A stretch of DNA of 46,002 bases from Clostridia bacterium (GTDB lineage Bacteria > Bacillota > Clostridia > Christensenellales > CAG-138). The position numbers and the translations under genes were made by a program. The notes under the pieces were generated by a model. The model did no database searches, was not told the origin of the DNA, and saw nothing but the letters and a program-made list of their open reading frames with translations. The stretch spans positions 1 through 46,002 of the forward strand of contig JAFWVQ010000005.1 of the NCBI GenBank assembly GCA_017523925.1. Direction: 5' to 3'. Positions 9,047 through 17,929 of this stretch are shown here, in pieces. Every line of letters begins with the position of its first letter. Position 1 is the first letter of the stretch.

Positions 9047-10282
9047 TCAGCCGATCATGCCGCTCAAAAGCTCCACAGCCTTGTTGAACTGAACGTCCCG
9101 CTCCTTCATGTCGCGGCGGATGAAGTAGACCTCGAGCGCATCAAGCTCCGCGTCCTGCTCAAGCTCCACGTCCGGCGCAACGCCCTTCTCGTGGATCATC
9201 TCGCCGTTCGGCGTAAGATAAACGTCCGTGGTCAGCTTGAGATACCCTTCGCCCGGCAGCACCTCCCATGTGGTCTGCACGATGCCCTTGCCGAAGGTGT
9301 TCGTGCCGATCAGCGTGCCGGCCTTGTTGTCCTGCACGGCGGAGGCGAAGATCTCGCTTGCAGAGGCGGAGTAGCCGTTGATGAGCACGGCAAAGGGAAT
9401 GTCGATGCTCTTTTCGCCGGTGGACTTATACACCTTGGGCGGATCCACGAGCCTGCCCGCGAGCGTGGTGATCGTGCATTCGGGCAGGATGCGGTCGCAG
9501 ATGGTGACAACCGTGTTAAGATCGCCGCCGGGATTGTCGCGGATATCGAAGATGAGCGCCTTCGCGCCCGTGTTGAGCATATCGTCCACAGCCTGGGCGA
9601 ACTCCTCCGCAGCCTTGCCGGTGAAGGAATCTATGCGGATATAGCCGATGCCGTTGTTGATGGGCTCGGTGTAGACCCTTTTAACGTACACGTCGCCGCG
9701 CGTCACAAGGCGCGTCAAAAGCTCGTTTCCGCGCAGTATCGTGAGCGTTACGTCGGTTCCGCCCTCGCCCGCGATAAGGTCGATCGCAGGCCCCGCTTCC
9801 ATTTCGAGCACCGAAACGCCGTCCACCTTTGTGATAACGTCGTTGTCCTGCACGCCGGCCATCGCGGCGGGGCAGCCCTCGTAAACGCGCTTAACGAAGA
9901 TGCCCTTGCCGTCCTCCTTGTAGACCTCGATGCCGATGCCCTTGTAGTTGCCGTTCATCGAGTTCTGGAAATCGTCGAATTCGTCCACGGTGAAGTATTC
10001 GGCATACGGGTCGCCGACCTTGCGAACGAGCTCATGTGCGGCGGAGCGCAGAAGCTCCTTGGATTCGGGCGCCTTGTCGGAAAAATAGTAGTAGTCCTTG
10101 ATATCGGCAAGCAGCGTTGAGATGAGCGAAGCGTCCGTATCGCCGCCGCGCGCCGTGATGCCATATTTGCCCACGCCGGACAGCAGCGCGCCCACGACCA
10201 CGACCGCCGACAAAAGCGCGCTGAGAAGCATGAGCACGAATACCTGCCATGCCTTGATGCCGTATCTTCCGTTGTTTTCCAT
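9047..10282 (-). CDS. S41 family carboxyl-terminal processing peptidase (CtpA-like), membrane-anchored
   Basis: This 411-residue protease has one N-terminal membrane segment (about residues 15-37), so its catalytic part should be extracytoplasmic. A PDZ domain follows (about 105-185; GIGIEVYKEDGKGIFVKRV and the GxxxxDVITKVDG core), then the tail-specific protease domain. The catalytic Ser is in GYSASASEIFASA, and the Lys is in GTNTFGKGIVQT about 25 residues later, forming the Ser-Lys dyad. FDIRDNPGGDL is the conserved structural motif before it. The start at 10282 follows GGGAGAA. It lies downstream of the TtcA-like gene on the same strand, with a repeat element between them. Confidence 0.92.
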   Translation of the reverse strand: MENNGRYGIKAWQVFVLMLLSALLSAVVVVGALLSGVGKYGITARGGDTDASLISTLLADIKDYYYFSDKAPESKELLRSAAHELVRKVGDPYAEYFTVDEFDDFQNSMNGNYKGIGIEVYKEDGKGIFVKRVYEGCPAAMAGVQDNDVITKVDGVSVLEMEAGPAIDLIAGEGGTDVTLTILRGNELLTRLVTRGDVYVKRVYTEPINNGIGYIRIDSFTGKAAEEFAQAVDDMLNTGAKALIFDIRDNPGGDLNTVVTICDRILPECTITTLAGRLVDPPKVYKSTGEKSIDIPFAVLINGYSASASEIFASAVQDNKAGTLIGTNTFGKGIVQTTWEVLPGEGYLKLTTDVYLTPNGEMIHEKGVAPDVELEQDAELDALEVYFIRRDMKERDVQFNKAVELLSGMIG

Positions 10283-10321
10283 ACCGTTTCTCCCTTCTTG
10301 CTCCGAACAGAATATTTCGAA

Positions 10322-10373
10322 GAAATCCCCCACGGGGATTTCATCCTCAACTATTCACTATTCATTATTCACT
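10322..10373 (-). repeat. Heptamer-hairpin repeat, solitary copy 2
   Basis: On the minus strand three heptamers (AGTGAAT, AATGAAT, AGTGAAT) are followed by AGTTGAGG and a 9-bp hairpin, GAAATCCCC (10322-10330) against GGGGATTTC (10334-10342). It begins 11 bases after the stop of the TtcA-like gene, in the same orientation relative to that gene as copy 1 has to mfd. Confidence 0.85.
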
Positions 10374-10384
10374 GTTATCCGAGC

Positions 10385-11227
10385 TTATTCCTCATCATCC
10401 TGCGCATGCCCGCATCTTTTGCACTCCTCGGCATAGCCGCCGGTTTTGAGCAGCTTCGCAGGGTCGCCCTCGATGCCGGTGAAAACGCCGCCGGTCATGC
10501 GCGGGGGCAGCTTCATGCGATCCCACATGCCGTATTTATGCGTGTCCACCACGGCCTTCATGAGCTTGGTTTCCACGTCCGGCACGATATGGCGAAACTC
10601 CTGAAGCAGCAGGCGCATATCCTCGCGCTTGGTCTTTCCCGCAACGGGGCAGTTCGCCGGGATGACGGGCAGCTCCAGCCGCTTCGCCGCCGCGCGCGCA
10701 TCCCATTCGGGGAAGAAAACGAGCGGGCGGATGACCGTTACGCCGCTTCTTCCAAGATAGGTTATCGGCGCGAAGGTGTTGAGCCGCGCCTCGAAAAAGA
10801 GGCTCAAAAGGAAGGTCTCGAGCACGTCCTCGCGGTTATGCCCGAGCGCAACGAGGTTGCAGCCCTTGCTGACCGCGATATCGTTCAGCGCGCCCCTTCT
10901 CATCTTGGCGCACATCGCGCAGGGGTTCTTTTCCTTGCGGATATTGAAAACCACGTCGCCGATATCGGTTTTGCGCACCTCGAAGTCTATGCCGTTTTTC
11001 TCGGCGAAGGCTTCGATGCCGCTCGTGTCCTGCTCAACTATGCCAAGATCGAGCATGACCGCGCAAAGATCGTATTTCTTCTTGGAAAACAGCTGATACA
11101 GCTTGAGTCCGTACATCAGAAGGAGCGAATCCTTGCCGCCGCTTACGCCAACGCAGATCTTGTCGCCATCCTGTATCATTCCGTAGCGCTCGTCGGCGCG
11201 GCGGATGCATCCGAGTACCTGTTTCAT
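10385..11227 (-). CDS. TtcA-like tRNA 2-thiolation protein (PP-loop ATPase)
   Basis: This 280-residue member of the TtcA/TtuA family activates a tRNA base with ATP and inserts sulfur. The PP-loop S-G-G-K-D-S is at residues 29-34. A C-x-x-C pair (CAMC, about 104-107) is in the place where TtcA proteins hold an iron-sulfur cluster. The motif LGHNREDVLETFLLSLF follows. A further C-x-x-C (CKRC) close to the C-terminus may bind zinc or the cluster. Substrate tRNA position (C32 as in E. coli TtcA, or another site) cannot be decided from sequence. GGAGAAAAAAG precedes the ATG. Confidence 0.88.
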   Translation of the reverse strand: MKQVLGCIRRADERYGMIQDGDKICVGVSGGKDSLLLMYGLKLYQLFSKKKYDLCAVMLDLGIVEQDTSGIEAFAEKNGIDFEVRKTDIGDVVFNIRKEKNPCAMCAKMRRGALNDIAVSKGCNLVALGHNREDVLETFLLSLFFEARLNTFAPITYLGRSGVTVIRPLVFFPEWDARAAAKRLELPVIPANCPVAGKTKREDMRLLLQEFRHIVPDVETKLMKAVVDTHKYGMWDRMKLPPRMTGGVFTGIEGDPAKLLKTGGYAEECKRCGHAQDDEE

Positions 11228-11309
11228 ATTCTTTTTTCTCCGTTCGGTTTGAATTTGGGTTTGTGAACAGCGGTTCGTCTGAAAAGATGAAAGCTTTGGA
11301 ATGATCGAG

Positions 11310-11366
11310 GAGATCCCGAAGGGATCTCGACCTCAACTATTCACTATTCATTATTCACTATTCACT
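11310..11366 (-). repeat. Heptamer-hairpin repeat, solitary copy 3
   Basis: Four heptamers (minus strand, from 11366) are followed by AGTTGAGG and the hairpin GAGATCCC (11310-11317), loop GAA, GGGATCTC (11321-11328). It lies in the leader between the promoter at 11456-11484 and the TtcA-like start, so it would be transcribed in that 5' leader. Confidence 0.85.
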
Positions 11367-11428
11367 ATTGAGAAGCCTGCGTTCTCACACCCTTTTTCAC
11401 CAATTCCATTTTCACCGAACGGTCAAAA

Positions 11429-11505
11429 AGCCGCAGTTTCGCCTTATACAGCTAAATTATACTGCAATTTTTCGATTTTGTATAGAGGAAGTCAAAAATT
11501 GGCGG
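11429..11505 (-). promoter_or_regulatory. Promoter module L, duplicated upstream of the acyltransferase gene
   Basis: On the minus strand TATACA (11479-11484) and TATAAT (11456-11461) are 17 bases apart. About 75 bases of sequence around them closely resemble 12758-12828: shared AGCCGCAGTTT, CCTTATA, AAATTATACT, TTTGTATAGAGG and AGTC blocks. The 11228-11604 gap therefore contains this promoter, repeat copy 3 and a terminator, with no gene. Confidence 0.5.
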
Positions 11506-11561
11506 CGGGGAGCGCGAAAAAAGCGAAAAAAGCAAAAAAGGGGGAAAGCGGGAACAAAAAG

Positions 11562-11585
11562 CGGCAGCCCCGCGCGAGACTGCCG
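11562..11585 (-). terminator. Terminator of the acyltransferase gene
   Basis: CGGCAG and CTGCCG pair around a GC-rich loop, 20 bases past the stop. On the minus strand the stem is followed by CTTTTTG and further T-rich sequence. Confidence 0.6.
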
Positions 11586-11604
11586 TCATAGACAAGCTTT
11601 TCGA

Positions 11605-12693
11605 TCAAACGACGTATTTGTTGACGATGGGCATCTTGTTGAGTATCGCGGAGATAAGCATTGAGACAGTGTAAACGATAATGCTCATCACGGGAATGCT
11701 GACGAAGTGGGAGAAGGAGTCCGTATAAAACCCGACCTTTCGCAAAACAATGATGATTAGCGGGTGGAGCAGATAAACTCCGAAGCTCCATTTGGATAGG
11801 TTTGAAGCGGCGGAGCTTGCCTTTGCGCCGAGCTCCCTGCGCTCAAACGCGCTCTTGAACATTATGAACACGAAAACTGCCTCGAGCATGACGTTGACTG
11901 TCAGATAGTTATAAAACAGCTCGTTTGCTTCGCCCTTCATCCTCGAAACGGCGAACGTTGCCGCGATCGTAAAGATGAAGCCGAGCGGACCGAGGATGAA
12001 TAAGCATGTGCGCAGCTTTTTACCGAGAACGATATTGTCGAGATAATAGCCTAAAACGAAGTAGAAGCTGTATCCGAGAACGAAGCTCATCCGAAACTTG
12101 TTTACACCGGTGGCGAGATGCTTGCCAAGCGATTCGGAAAACAGTTCCGCTGTTGAAGCGATCTGAGGCAGCAGGATCCCGAAGATGAACGAAAGGACCA
12201 GGAAGTACGCCGCGCCGCCGGGCTTTGCGACAATGGGGCGCAGCAGGGGCGTTATCATGTACAGCCCGATCAGCGTGGGGATAAACCACATATGGTATTT
12301 TCCCACGTAAACGTTTTTCAGAAGGCTGAATATGCTGTTGCCGGGCTTGAATTTAATCAGAGCGTAGAGGAGCGACCAGATAAGATAGGCGATCACGAGG
12401 CGCAGGATGTATTTTGAATACATCTTGGATATCGGCTTGTCCGCCTTTAGAAACAGGGCGCCGCTTATCATGAAGAATACCGGAACTCCCCAGCGAACTA
12501 TGGAGTCGTAAAGGTTCATAGCATTCCAGGCGGGAGAGTGAACGTCCGCCGCGCTCCAGCCGTTGGCCGCAACGTGCAGCACAACCACTGCAAAGGATGC
12601 AACGATGCGAAGCAAGTCAAAATACTGCTTACGTTCACCGTTCCGCTTGTACTGCGGAGCCGCAGCGCCCGCGTTCAAAAGTTCTTTTTCCAT
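11605..12693 (-). CDS. Membrane acyltransferase, acyltransferase 3 family
   Basis: This 362-residue integral membrane protein has about ten hydrophobic segments, typical of the acyltransferase 3 / OafA-WecH family that transfers acetyl or other acyl groups to surface sugars. The first segment carries YFDLLRIVASFAVVVLHVAA, with the conserved R and H of the family, and WGVPVFFMISGALFL is the second hallmark. The start at 12693 is set by GGAGGAGATCT directly before the ATG; a longer in-frame start exists but overlaps this site. It stands alone between its own promoter module and terminator, so the acceptor is unknown. Confidence 0.85.
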   Translation of the reverse strand: MEKELLNAGAAAPQYKRNGERKQYFDLLRIVASFAVVVLHVAANGWSAADVHSPAWNAMNLYDSIVRWGVPVFFMISGALFLKADKPISKMYSKYILRLVIAYLIWSLLYALIKFKPGNSIFSLLKNVYVGKYHMWFIPTLIGLYMITPLLRPIVAKPGGAAYFLVLSFIFGILLPQIASTAELFSESLGKHLATGVNKFRMSFVLGYSFYFVLGYYLDNIVLGKKLRTCLFILGPLGFIFTIAATFAVSRMKGEANELFYNYLTVNVMLEAVFVFIMFKSAFERRELGAKASSAASNLSKWSFGVYLLHPLIIIVLRKVGFYTDSFSHFVSIPVMSIIVYTVSMLISAILNKMPIVNKYVV

Positions 12694-12737
12694 AGATCTC
12701 CTCCAAAATGATAAAGATAATGCGCTTCGCGGCATTC

Positions 12738-12828
12738 CGCCCGACCGGGAACGGGCGAGCCGCAGTTTTCACCTTATAAATTATACTTCAAAATACCGGC
12801 TTTGTATAGAGGCAGTCGGAAATCGGCG
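12738..12828 (-). promoter_or_regulatory. Promoter module R and leader hairpin of the acyltransferase gene
   Basis: TATACA (12803-12808) and TATAAT (12780-12785), 17 bases apart on the minus strand, sit within 12758-12828, the partner of module L. The transcript would then form CGCCCG/CGGGCG (12738-12757) before the ribosome-binding site. The 12694-13000 gap holds this module and the divergent arcC promoter. Confidence 0.5.
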
Positions 12829-12921
12829 AAGCCTCGGAGCGAAAAAACGGGCTCCGTTCCATATATTTTCGTTTTTCGCCCGTTTTCCCCATTTTTAAGC
12901 GATTTTTATGCGTTTTCCCTG

Positions 12922-12950
12922 TTGACAAAATGCAAATTAACTGGCATAAT
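12922..12950 (+). promoter_or_regulatory. Promoter of arcC
   Basis: TTGACA (12922-12927), 17 bases, CATAAT (12945-12950): a near-consensus sigma-A promoter about 50 bases before the arcC start. Confidence 0.7.
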
Positions 12951-13000
12951 GTGCTTTGGCGCCTCGCTCGCCGCATTTTTATTTTATAATGGAGAAAAAA

Positions 13001-13939
13001 ATGAAAAAGATCGTTATCGCTCTTGGCGGAAACGCCCTTCAGGAGGCGGGTAAGCCCGCAACCGCCGAAAGCCAGCTTGAGGTGGTCGAGAAGACCTCCG
13101 AGTACATTGCCGACATCATCGAGAGCGGCTATGACGTAGTGCTTGCGCACGGCAACGGCCCCCAGGTCGGCCGCATCGTTATTCAGAATGAATACGCCTC
13201 GAGCCAGACCCCAGCAATGCCGTTCGACGTTTGCGGCGCCATGAGCCAGGGCTATATCGGCTACCATATCCAGCAGGGTCTTGAAAAGGTCCTGCGCGCT
13301 CGCGGAAACAAAAAGCGCGTTGCGACGGTCGTTACCCAGGTCGTGGTCGATAAGGACGACCCGAAGTTCAAGAATCCCTCTAAGCCCATCGGCCCCTTCT
13401 ATTCCGAAGAGGAAGCCAAGCAGCTCGAGGCCGAGAAGGGCTACACCATGAAGGAGGATGCGGGCCGCGGCTGGCGCCGTGTCGTCGCTTCCCCGATGCC
13501 CGTTGAGATCGTTGAGCTGGACGCCGTTAAGTGCCTGATCGACGGCGGCTTCATCGCCGTTACCGTCTGCGGCGGCGGCATCCCCGTTGTTCGCGATGAA
13601 AACGGCAACCTTATCGGCACCGCTGCCGTTATCGATAAGGACCTTGCAAGCGAGAAGCTCGCCGAGGATATCGACGCCGATGCGCTCGTCATCCTCACCG
13701 CCGTTGAGACCGTTTGCATCAACTTCGGCAAGCCCGATGAGAAGAAGCTCTCCACTCTCACCATCCCCGAGGCGGAGCAGTACATCAAGGAAGGCCACTT
13801 CGCCCCCGGCTCCATGCTGCCCAAGGTCGAGGCCGCGATCAAGTTCGCCGCCAGCAAGCCCGGCAGGAAGGCTATCATCACCTCGCTCGATAAGGCGGTC
13901 GAGGCGCTTGCGGGCAAGGCCGGCACCACCGTCTGCTGA
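13001..13939 (+). CDS. arcC: Carbamate kinase
   Basis: This 312-residue enzyme makes ATP from carbamoyl phosphate and ADP, or runs in reverse. It has the amino-acid kinase fold with the N-terminal MKKIVIALGGNALQ, the LAHGNGPQVG motif near residue 50, GGGIPVV near 190, and the C-terminal GSMLPKVEAAIKFA. Its length matches the family. I chose the ATG at 13001 because GGAG (12991-12994) is correctly spaced, giving the canonical MKKIV start; upstream in-frame ATGs give unlikely extensions. There is no arginine deiminase or ornithine carbamoyltransferase gene beside it. Codon use is strongly biased to C-ending codons, suggesting high expression. Confidence 0.95.
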   Translation: MKKIVIALGGNALQEAGKPATAESQLEVVEKTSEYIADIIESGYDVVLAHGNGPQVGRIVIQNEYASSQTPAMPFDVCGAMSQGYIGYHIQQGLEKVLRARGNKKRVATVVTQVVVDKDDPKFKNPSKPIGPFYSEEEAKQLEAEKGYTMKEDAGRGWRRVVASPMPVEIVELDAVKCLIDGGFIAVTVCGGGIPVVRDENGNLIGTAAVIDKDLASEKLAEDIDADALVILTAVETVCINFGKPDEKKLSTLTIPEAEQYIKEGHFAPGSMLPKVEAAIKFAASKPGRKAIITSLDKAVEALAGKAGTTVC

Positions 13940-14021
13940 GCTCGGGCCGCGGATCTGCCCGTTTGCACAGCCGCTTGATACCGAAAGATCAGCTTAAAAC
14001 CACTTTCATAACACTACAAAT

Positions 14022-14047
14022 AGCCGGGCGCGGTAAGCCGCCCGGCT
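14022..14047. terminator. Terminator of arcC
   Basis: AGCCGGGCG pairs with CGCCCGGCT (slightly offset) around a short GTAAG-type loop and is followed by TTTAATTT. It lies between arcC (+) and the convergent small gene (-) and may serve both. Confidence 0.7.
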
Positions 14048-14094
14048 TTAATTTATCTGCTGTCATTTAAGCAACCGTTCCTGTGGTGCTTGCG

Positions 14095-14355
14095 TTAGTT
14101 GAGGCTGAACAACTGCACTCCGTCTGCGCTTCCCGCGAGCTGAACGCAATACATGGTTCCGTCTTGTGCTGCTTCCTTATCGGGCTGTACGTTGCAGTTC
14201 ACGTTGTCGGAGTTGAATATGACGATCAATCCGGGTATGATCGGCATAGTGCCGTCTTCATTAACCAGAACGTCAACTTGGCAGCTTCCTGCGTTCACCC
14301 TCTGAGGGAACATGACCTCCGCCAGCATCTCAGGTTTACGATATGCTTTCTTCAT
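14095..14355 (-). CDS. Small Cys-containing protein, KKxYxKPE type, unknown function
   Basis: This 86-residue protein starts MKKAYRKPEMLAEVMF and lacks a signal peptide or membrane segment. Cysteines are at 25, 54 and 70. The opening Lys-Lys-x-Tyr-x-x-Pro resembles the leader-like start of many short, poorly characterised proteins of gut Firmicutes and Bacteroidetes, some of which have been suggested as modified-peptide precursors; that resemblance is only by eye. It starts 18 bases after the stop of the VWA/dockerin gene with its own AGGAGG site, so the pair is surely cotranscribed. No modifying enzyme or transporter is adjacent. I do not assign a function. Confidence 0.65.
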   Translation of the reverse strand: MKKAYRKPEMLAEVMFPQRVNAGSCQVDVLVNEDGTMPIIPGLIVIFNSDNVNCNVQPDKEAAQDGTMYCVQLAGSADGVQLFSLN

Positions 14356-14373
14356 TAAAAACTTCCTCCTATT

Positions 14374-17300
14374 TTAGCAGTTAAGCACTGCGTGCATGAT
14401 AAGCAGTACGTCCAACATATCCACGACGCCGTCGCGGTTGAGGTCGGCGCAATAGCAGCCGTAGGCATCGAGCTGATCGGCGCCGAGCGCGTGACGCATG
14501 GCGGTGACCACGTCCAGAAGGGAGATCTCGCCGTCGCCGTCTGCATCGCCCATGGTGCCGTAAAGCATCGCTTCGGCGCACCTGAGCGTGTTCATCGTGG
14601 TGTTGATCGTCGTATGGTCAACGGGATCGATCAGCTTCATGTCAACGAGCGCAACGCGGTTTGAGCCGGTGTTTCTGATGAGCACCGTGCCGGTGGTGCC
14701 GTCGACGAGGTCGGTGATGTCGTAGAACATTTCGGTGCCGGATGCGATCGCGATCGCGGTTCCGTCGCTGCCGCCGACGGTGAGCTCTGCCGCTTCGCCG
14801 TCCAGCGATTTTGCGCTGATATAGAGCCTGGTGCCGTCTTCCTTGCTCCAGCCGTCCACGGTGAACGCAAGGCCCGCTTCAACTGCGGCATGGGGTGCGA
14901 GATACGCTTCAAACTCGGGTCCGAAGTCCACGTAGTCAGCGATATTCACGCTGCCGACGACGGTGGAATCGCCGTCCGGGGTGTCCCAGCATTCAACGTA
15001 CAGAACGCTGCCGTTGATGCTGCCGCTAACGCCGTCCGCACCGTTGTTTATCAGGCTTCTGATGGAAATGTAGCGTGCGGGATGCTCGCTCGCCGCAGCG
15101 TATGCGCTTACGGCATCCGCGCCGGGCTCGGTTCCGAGGGGGTTATATACCCTGAAGCCGTCCACCCAAAGCTCATAGCTGCCGGAGCCACGCAGGCCGC
15201 GCTCGCCGCCGCCGAAGGAGTAGAACTCGATCTCGGTATCGCCGGTCCAGCCGAGCATATCGCGAAGCGCCTTCTCATGGGCCGCGATGGCATCCTCGGG
15301 TGTCGCCTTGGTCCTATCGAGCCAGGGGAGATAAACGGGACAGATGGTAACGGTGTAGGTATCCGCGCAGTTGGGCTGATAAGCGGAGCTCATCTTCTCG
15401 GAAAGGCGGTAGATGGGGGTCTGGGAAAGCTCGAGCCTGCTGTAAGTATCCACAAGCACGGTGGATGCGGTGTTGCCTGCGGAATCCACTACCGCGATGG
15501 CAAGCGTGCCCATCTTGAGGCCGACCTTGCCGAAAACGGTGACGTCCGTGCCGGTGAAGGTGAAGGTGGCGGTGGGCCAGCGTCCGGAGCCGCCCGCGCC
15601 GTACATTGCGCTGTACATTGCGTTTGAAACGCTTACTTTATAGGCGCTGCCATGGCTGTCGCTGTAGCAGCCTTCATATGCGCTGTCGTAGCCGTAGTCG
15701 AAGTTTTCGTAGGACTGCATGCTGCCGCCCGCGTTTGCGGGATCGTAAACGGCTTCCCAATCCGCGGTGAGTCCGCCGCTGAAGCTGCCGTTCACGGTGT
15801 TCATGAAGCTTTCCTCATAGAATACGGTGGTGGCGGGCAGGATGTCGATGCGGGTCCATTCGTAAACGGTCTTGCCTCCCGCGTTCCTTGAAACGAATGC
15901 GCCGATGGTGCGGAGCTGCGAATCGCCGGGCGTTTCGCCGAAGCCGAACAGGTCGCCGTCCGCGCTGAGCGTGAACTGCTCAGGTGCGGGGCGGGCCTTG
16001 CTGTAGCAATCGAAGAACTCAAGCGAGTCGATCGCGGAAGCATCGTGCAGCGCGTCGTAGTTGAAGTCGATATCCATGCCGAAGTCGTAAACGTACACGA
16101 GGCGGGGGATATCCACCGTGGGCTTCGGGAAGATCAGCTTGGGGTCGGGCTTGTCGGCAAGCTCGTTCGGATAGATGCCGGAGAGGTAGGGATCGTTCGT
16201 GAGAAGCTGCTCGCCGTAAACGCCGGGCTTCGCCTCAAGACCTCTGATCTCGACCTCGAGCTTTTTGCCATGAACGCCGGTGTCGTCACGCTTATAGCAG
16301 TAGTCTGCGGAGTAATCGAAGCCGTATACGCTCACGGTTTTGCCTTCGATCGAGATGCTATCGACGGGCGTCGCCTCCTCCTCCTCGTTGAAGGTGTAGC
16401 TGTAGGTGCCGGGGCCGTCGTTTTCATCGATCGCGATGCAGTTCACGGTGCGAGCGGTAACGTTGTTTTCAACGCTGAAATCATCGGGGATGATGAAGTA
16501 ATCCGAGATAACATCCTTCATAATAGCGTCGTTATCGAGCGTTGTATTCGGCTCGCCGTTTATAATGCCCTGCGAGATGGATTCAAATGTATCCATGATA
16601 TTGCCGATATGCTCATTGTATTCTTCTCCGTCCGCATGTGGCTGAACGAAGCCGAAGTATTTATGCTCCATATCGTCCTGGGGACCGAGGGTGAACTCTG
16701 TGCTGTAGGTATAGTAATAGAATGGAAAAACAAGGGAAAAATGCCTTTCGCGCTTTTGCACCGCATAGGAATGCGGATAATCGCTTGAAAGCGCCGCCAT
16801 AAAGGTCCAGACCATGTCGCCCTCGTCAACGTGCTCCGCTTCAAACAGACCGACCGCGTAGATGATCGCGCCTGATTCCTTGATCTCCCTAGCGAGTCTA
16901 AGGGTTTCAACGGTTATCTCGGATGTATCCTCTGCTGTGAAATCAAAGCTCTGCTGATCGCCGGGCGTTCCGTCCGTGAACACAAGAACGACCCTCTTTC
17001 GTTCATGCACGTTGCCGTTTTGATCCGTGTACGTATGATCGCCGGCTTCCCAATACGCATCGAGTATGCCCTTTGCCATCTCAAGACCGTAGTTCGTGTG
17101 CGTACCGCCCTTTGAATGAAGCTTATCTATTGAGGCTTCGATAGCGACATGCGAATCAACAACGTGCATAAGCGCTTCGCCGTAATGCGTCTGAGCCGCC
17201 CCGGAATCGCCCGGAGTCAGATTCTGCTTGCGGTTGTTGTAATGATACTCCACGCCATCGATGATTATCTCGGTGTTAAGAAATGTGTCGGTGTTGTAGT

Positions 17301-17715
17301 TGTTGGCAAAGCCGACCATTGCCACCCTGTGGTCAACGTCGTTTGCGGCGGAATGATTGTAGATCTCGTCAGCGAAGCTGTGCAGCGCCGCCTTAAGGTC
17401 GGTAAGGGGCTGACCTTCCATGGAGCCGGACTGGTCGATGACCAGCACGATATCGGTCGGTATCTCCGTGGTGAATACCTGGCTTACCACCCTGCCGGTT
17501 GAATAGGCGCTCAGGTTGATAGTGTAGGTGCCGTCCTGCTGAAGCTCAGCTGTCTTATCGAGATATACGCCGGGGTGATCCGCACTGACTCCCGATTCCT
17601 CATCTTCGCCCTCCGCGCGGGCGGTGCTGAGGTCCGTCATGATAACGCCGGAAAATGCGGCGAAAGCAAGGGCCAATGAAAGTGTGAGTGAAAGTGCCTT
17701 CTTGATGCAATTCAT
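14374..17715 (-). CDS. Large secreted VWA-domain protein with C-terminal dockerin
   Basis: This is a 1113-residue exported protein. The signal peptide covers about residues 1-35 (SLTLSLALAFAAFSG, then TARAEG). A von Willebrand A domain spans roughly 85-330 with an intact metal-ion site, D-Q-S-G-S at 94-98 (DxSxS), and VLVFTDGTPGD later. A long middle region without recognised catalytic motifs follows (about 340-1045), containing beta-rich stretches rich in Tyr, Gly and Ser. A type I dockerin ends the protein (DADGDGEISLLD and DLNRDGVVDMLD). VWA proteins bind protein ligands or form pilus-like assemblies; the dockerin implies attachment to a cohesin. The ATG at 17715 is preceded by CAGGAGG; the GTTTCAGGAGGA leader is shared with the gene at 5219-6931. 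Confidence 0.88.
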   Translation of the reverse strand: MNCIKKALSLTLSLALAFAAFSGVIMTDLSTARAEGEDEESGVSADHPGVYLDKTAELQQDGTYTINLSAYSTGRVVSQVFTTEIPTDIVLVIDQSGSMEGQPLTDLKAALHSFADEIYNHSAANDVDHRVAMVGFANNYNTDTFLNTEIIIDGVEYHYNNRKQNLTPGDSGAAQTHYGEALMHVVDSHVAIEASIDKLHSKGGTHTNYGLEMAKGILDAYWEAGDHTYTDQNGNVHERKRVVLVFTDGTPGDQQSFDFTAEDTSEITVETLRLAREIKESGAIIYAVGLFEAEHVDEGDMVWTFMAALSSDYPHSYAVQKRERHFSLVFPFYYYTYSTEFTLGPQDDMEHKYFGFVQPHADGEEYNEHIGNIMDTFESISQGIINGEPNTTLDNDAIMKDVISDYFIIPDDFSVENNVTARTVNCIAIDENDGPGTYSYTFNEEEEATPVDSISIEGKTVSVYGFDYSADYCYKRDDTGVHGKKLEVEIRGLEAKPGVYGEQLLTNDPYLSGIYPNELADKPDPKLIFPKPTVDIPRLVYVYDFGMDIDFNYDALHDASAIDSLEFFDCYSKARPAPEQFTLSADGDLFGFGETPGDSQLRTIGAFVSRNAGGKTVYEWTRIDILPATTVFYEESFMNTVNGSFSGGLTADWEAVYDPANAGGSMQSYENFDYGYDSAYEGCYSDSHGSAYKVSVSNAMYSAMYGAGGSGRWPTATFTFTGTDVTVFGKVGLKMGTLAIAVVDSAGNTASTVLVDTYSRLELSQTPIYRLSEKMSSAYQPNCADTYTVTICPVYLPWLDRTKATPEDAIAAHEKALRDMLGWTGDTEIEFYSFGGGERGLRGSGSYELWVDGFRVYNPLGTEPGADAVSAYAAASEHPARYISIRSLINNGADGVSGSINGSVLYVECWDTPDGDSTVVGSVNIADYVDFGPEFEAYLAPHAAVEAGLAFTVDGWSKEDGTRLYISAKSLDGEAAELTVGGSDGTAIAIASGTEMFYDITDLVDGTTGTVLIRNTGSNRVALVDMKLIDPVDHTTINTTMNTLRCAEAMLYGTMGDADGDGEISLLDVVTAMRHALGADQLDAYGCYCADLNRDGVVDMLDVLLIMHAVLNC

Positions 17716-17929
17716 GGTTCCATCCTCCTGAAACAAAGTATGTCTCGCCGGGCGATAGTGTTCAAATTCTAACGAATCGCTCTCTGTCTCGGTGGGATAT
17801 ATTCATCACACTTCTATTTTTTTAGTTGTCAATTCATTTTTCGGTATTTACACATTTTTGACAATATCTGTTCCGTTTAGTCCAAATTCTGACCCAAACT
17901 GCCACAAAACCCCGCTGTTTTATGGAAAA

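Noticed and set aside
12788..13798. Minus-strand ORF of 336 codons antisense to arcC
   Set aside because: arcC is unambiguous on the plus strand; the antisense frame shows no recognisable protein.
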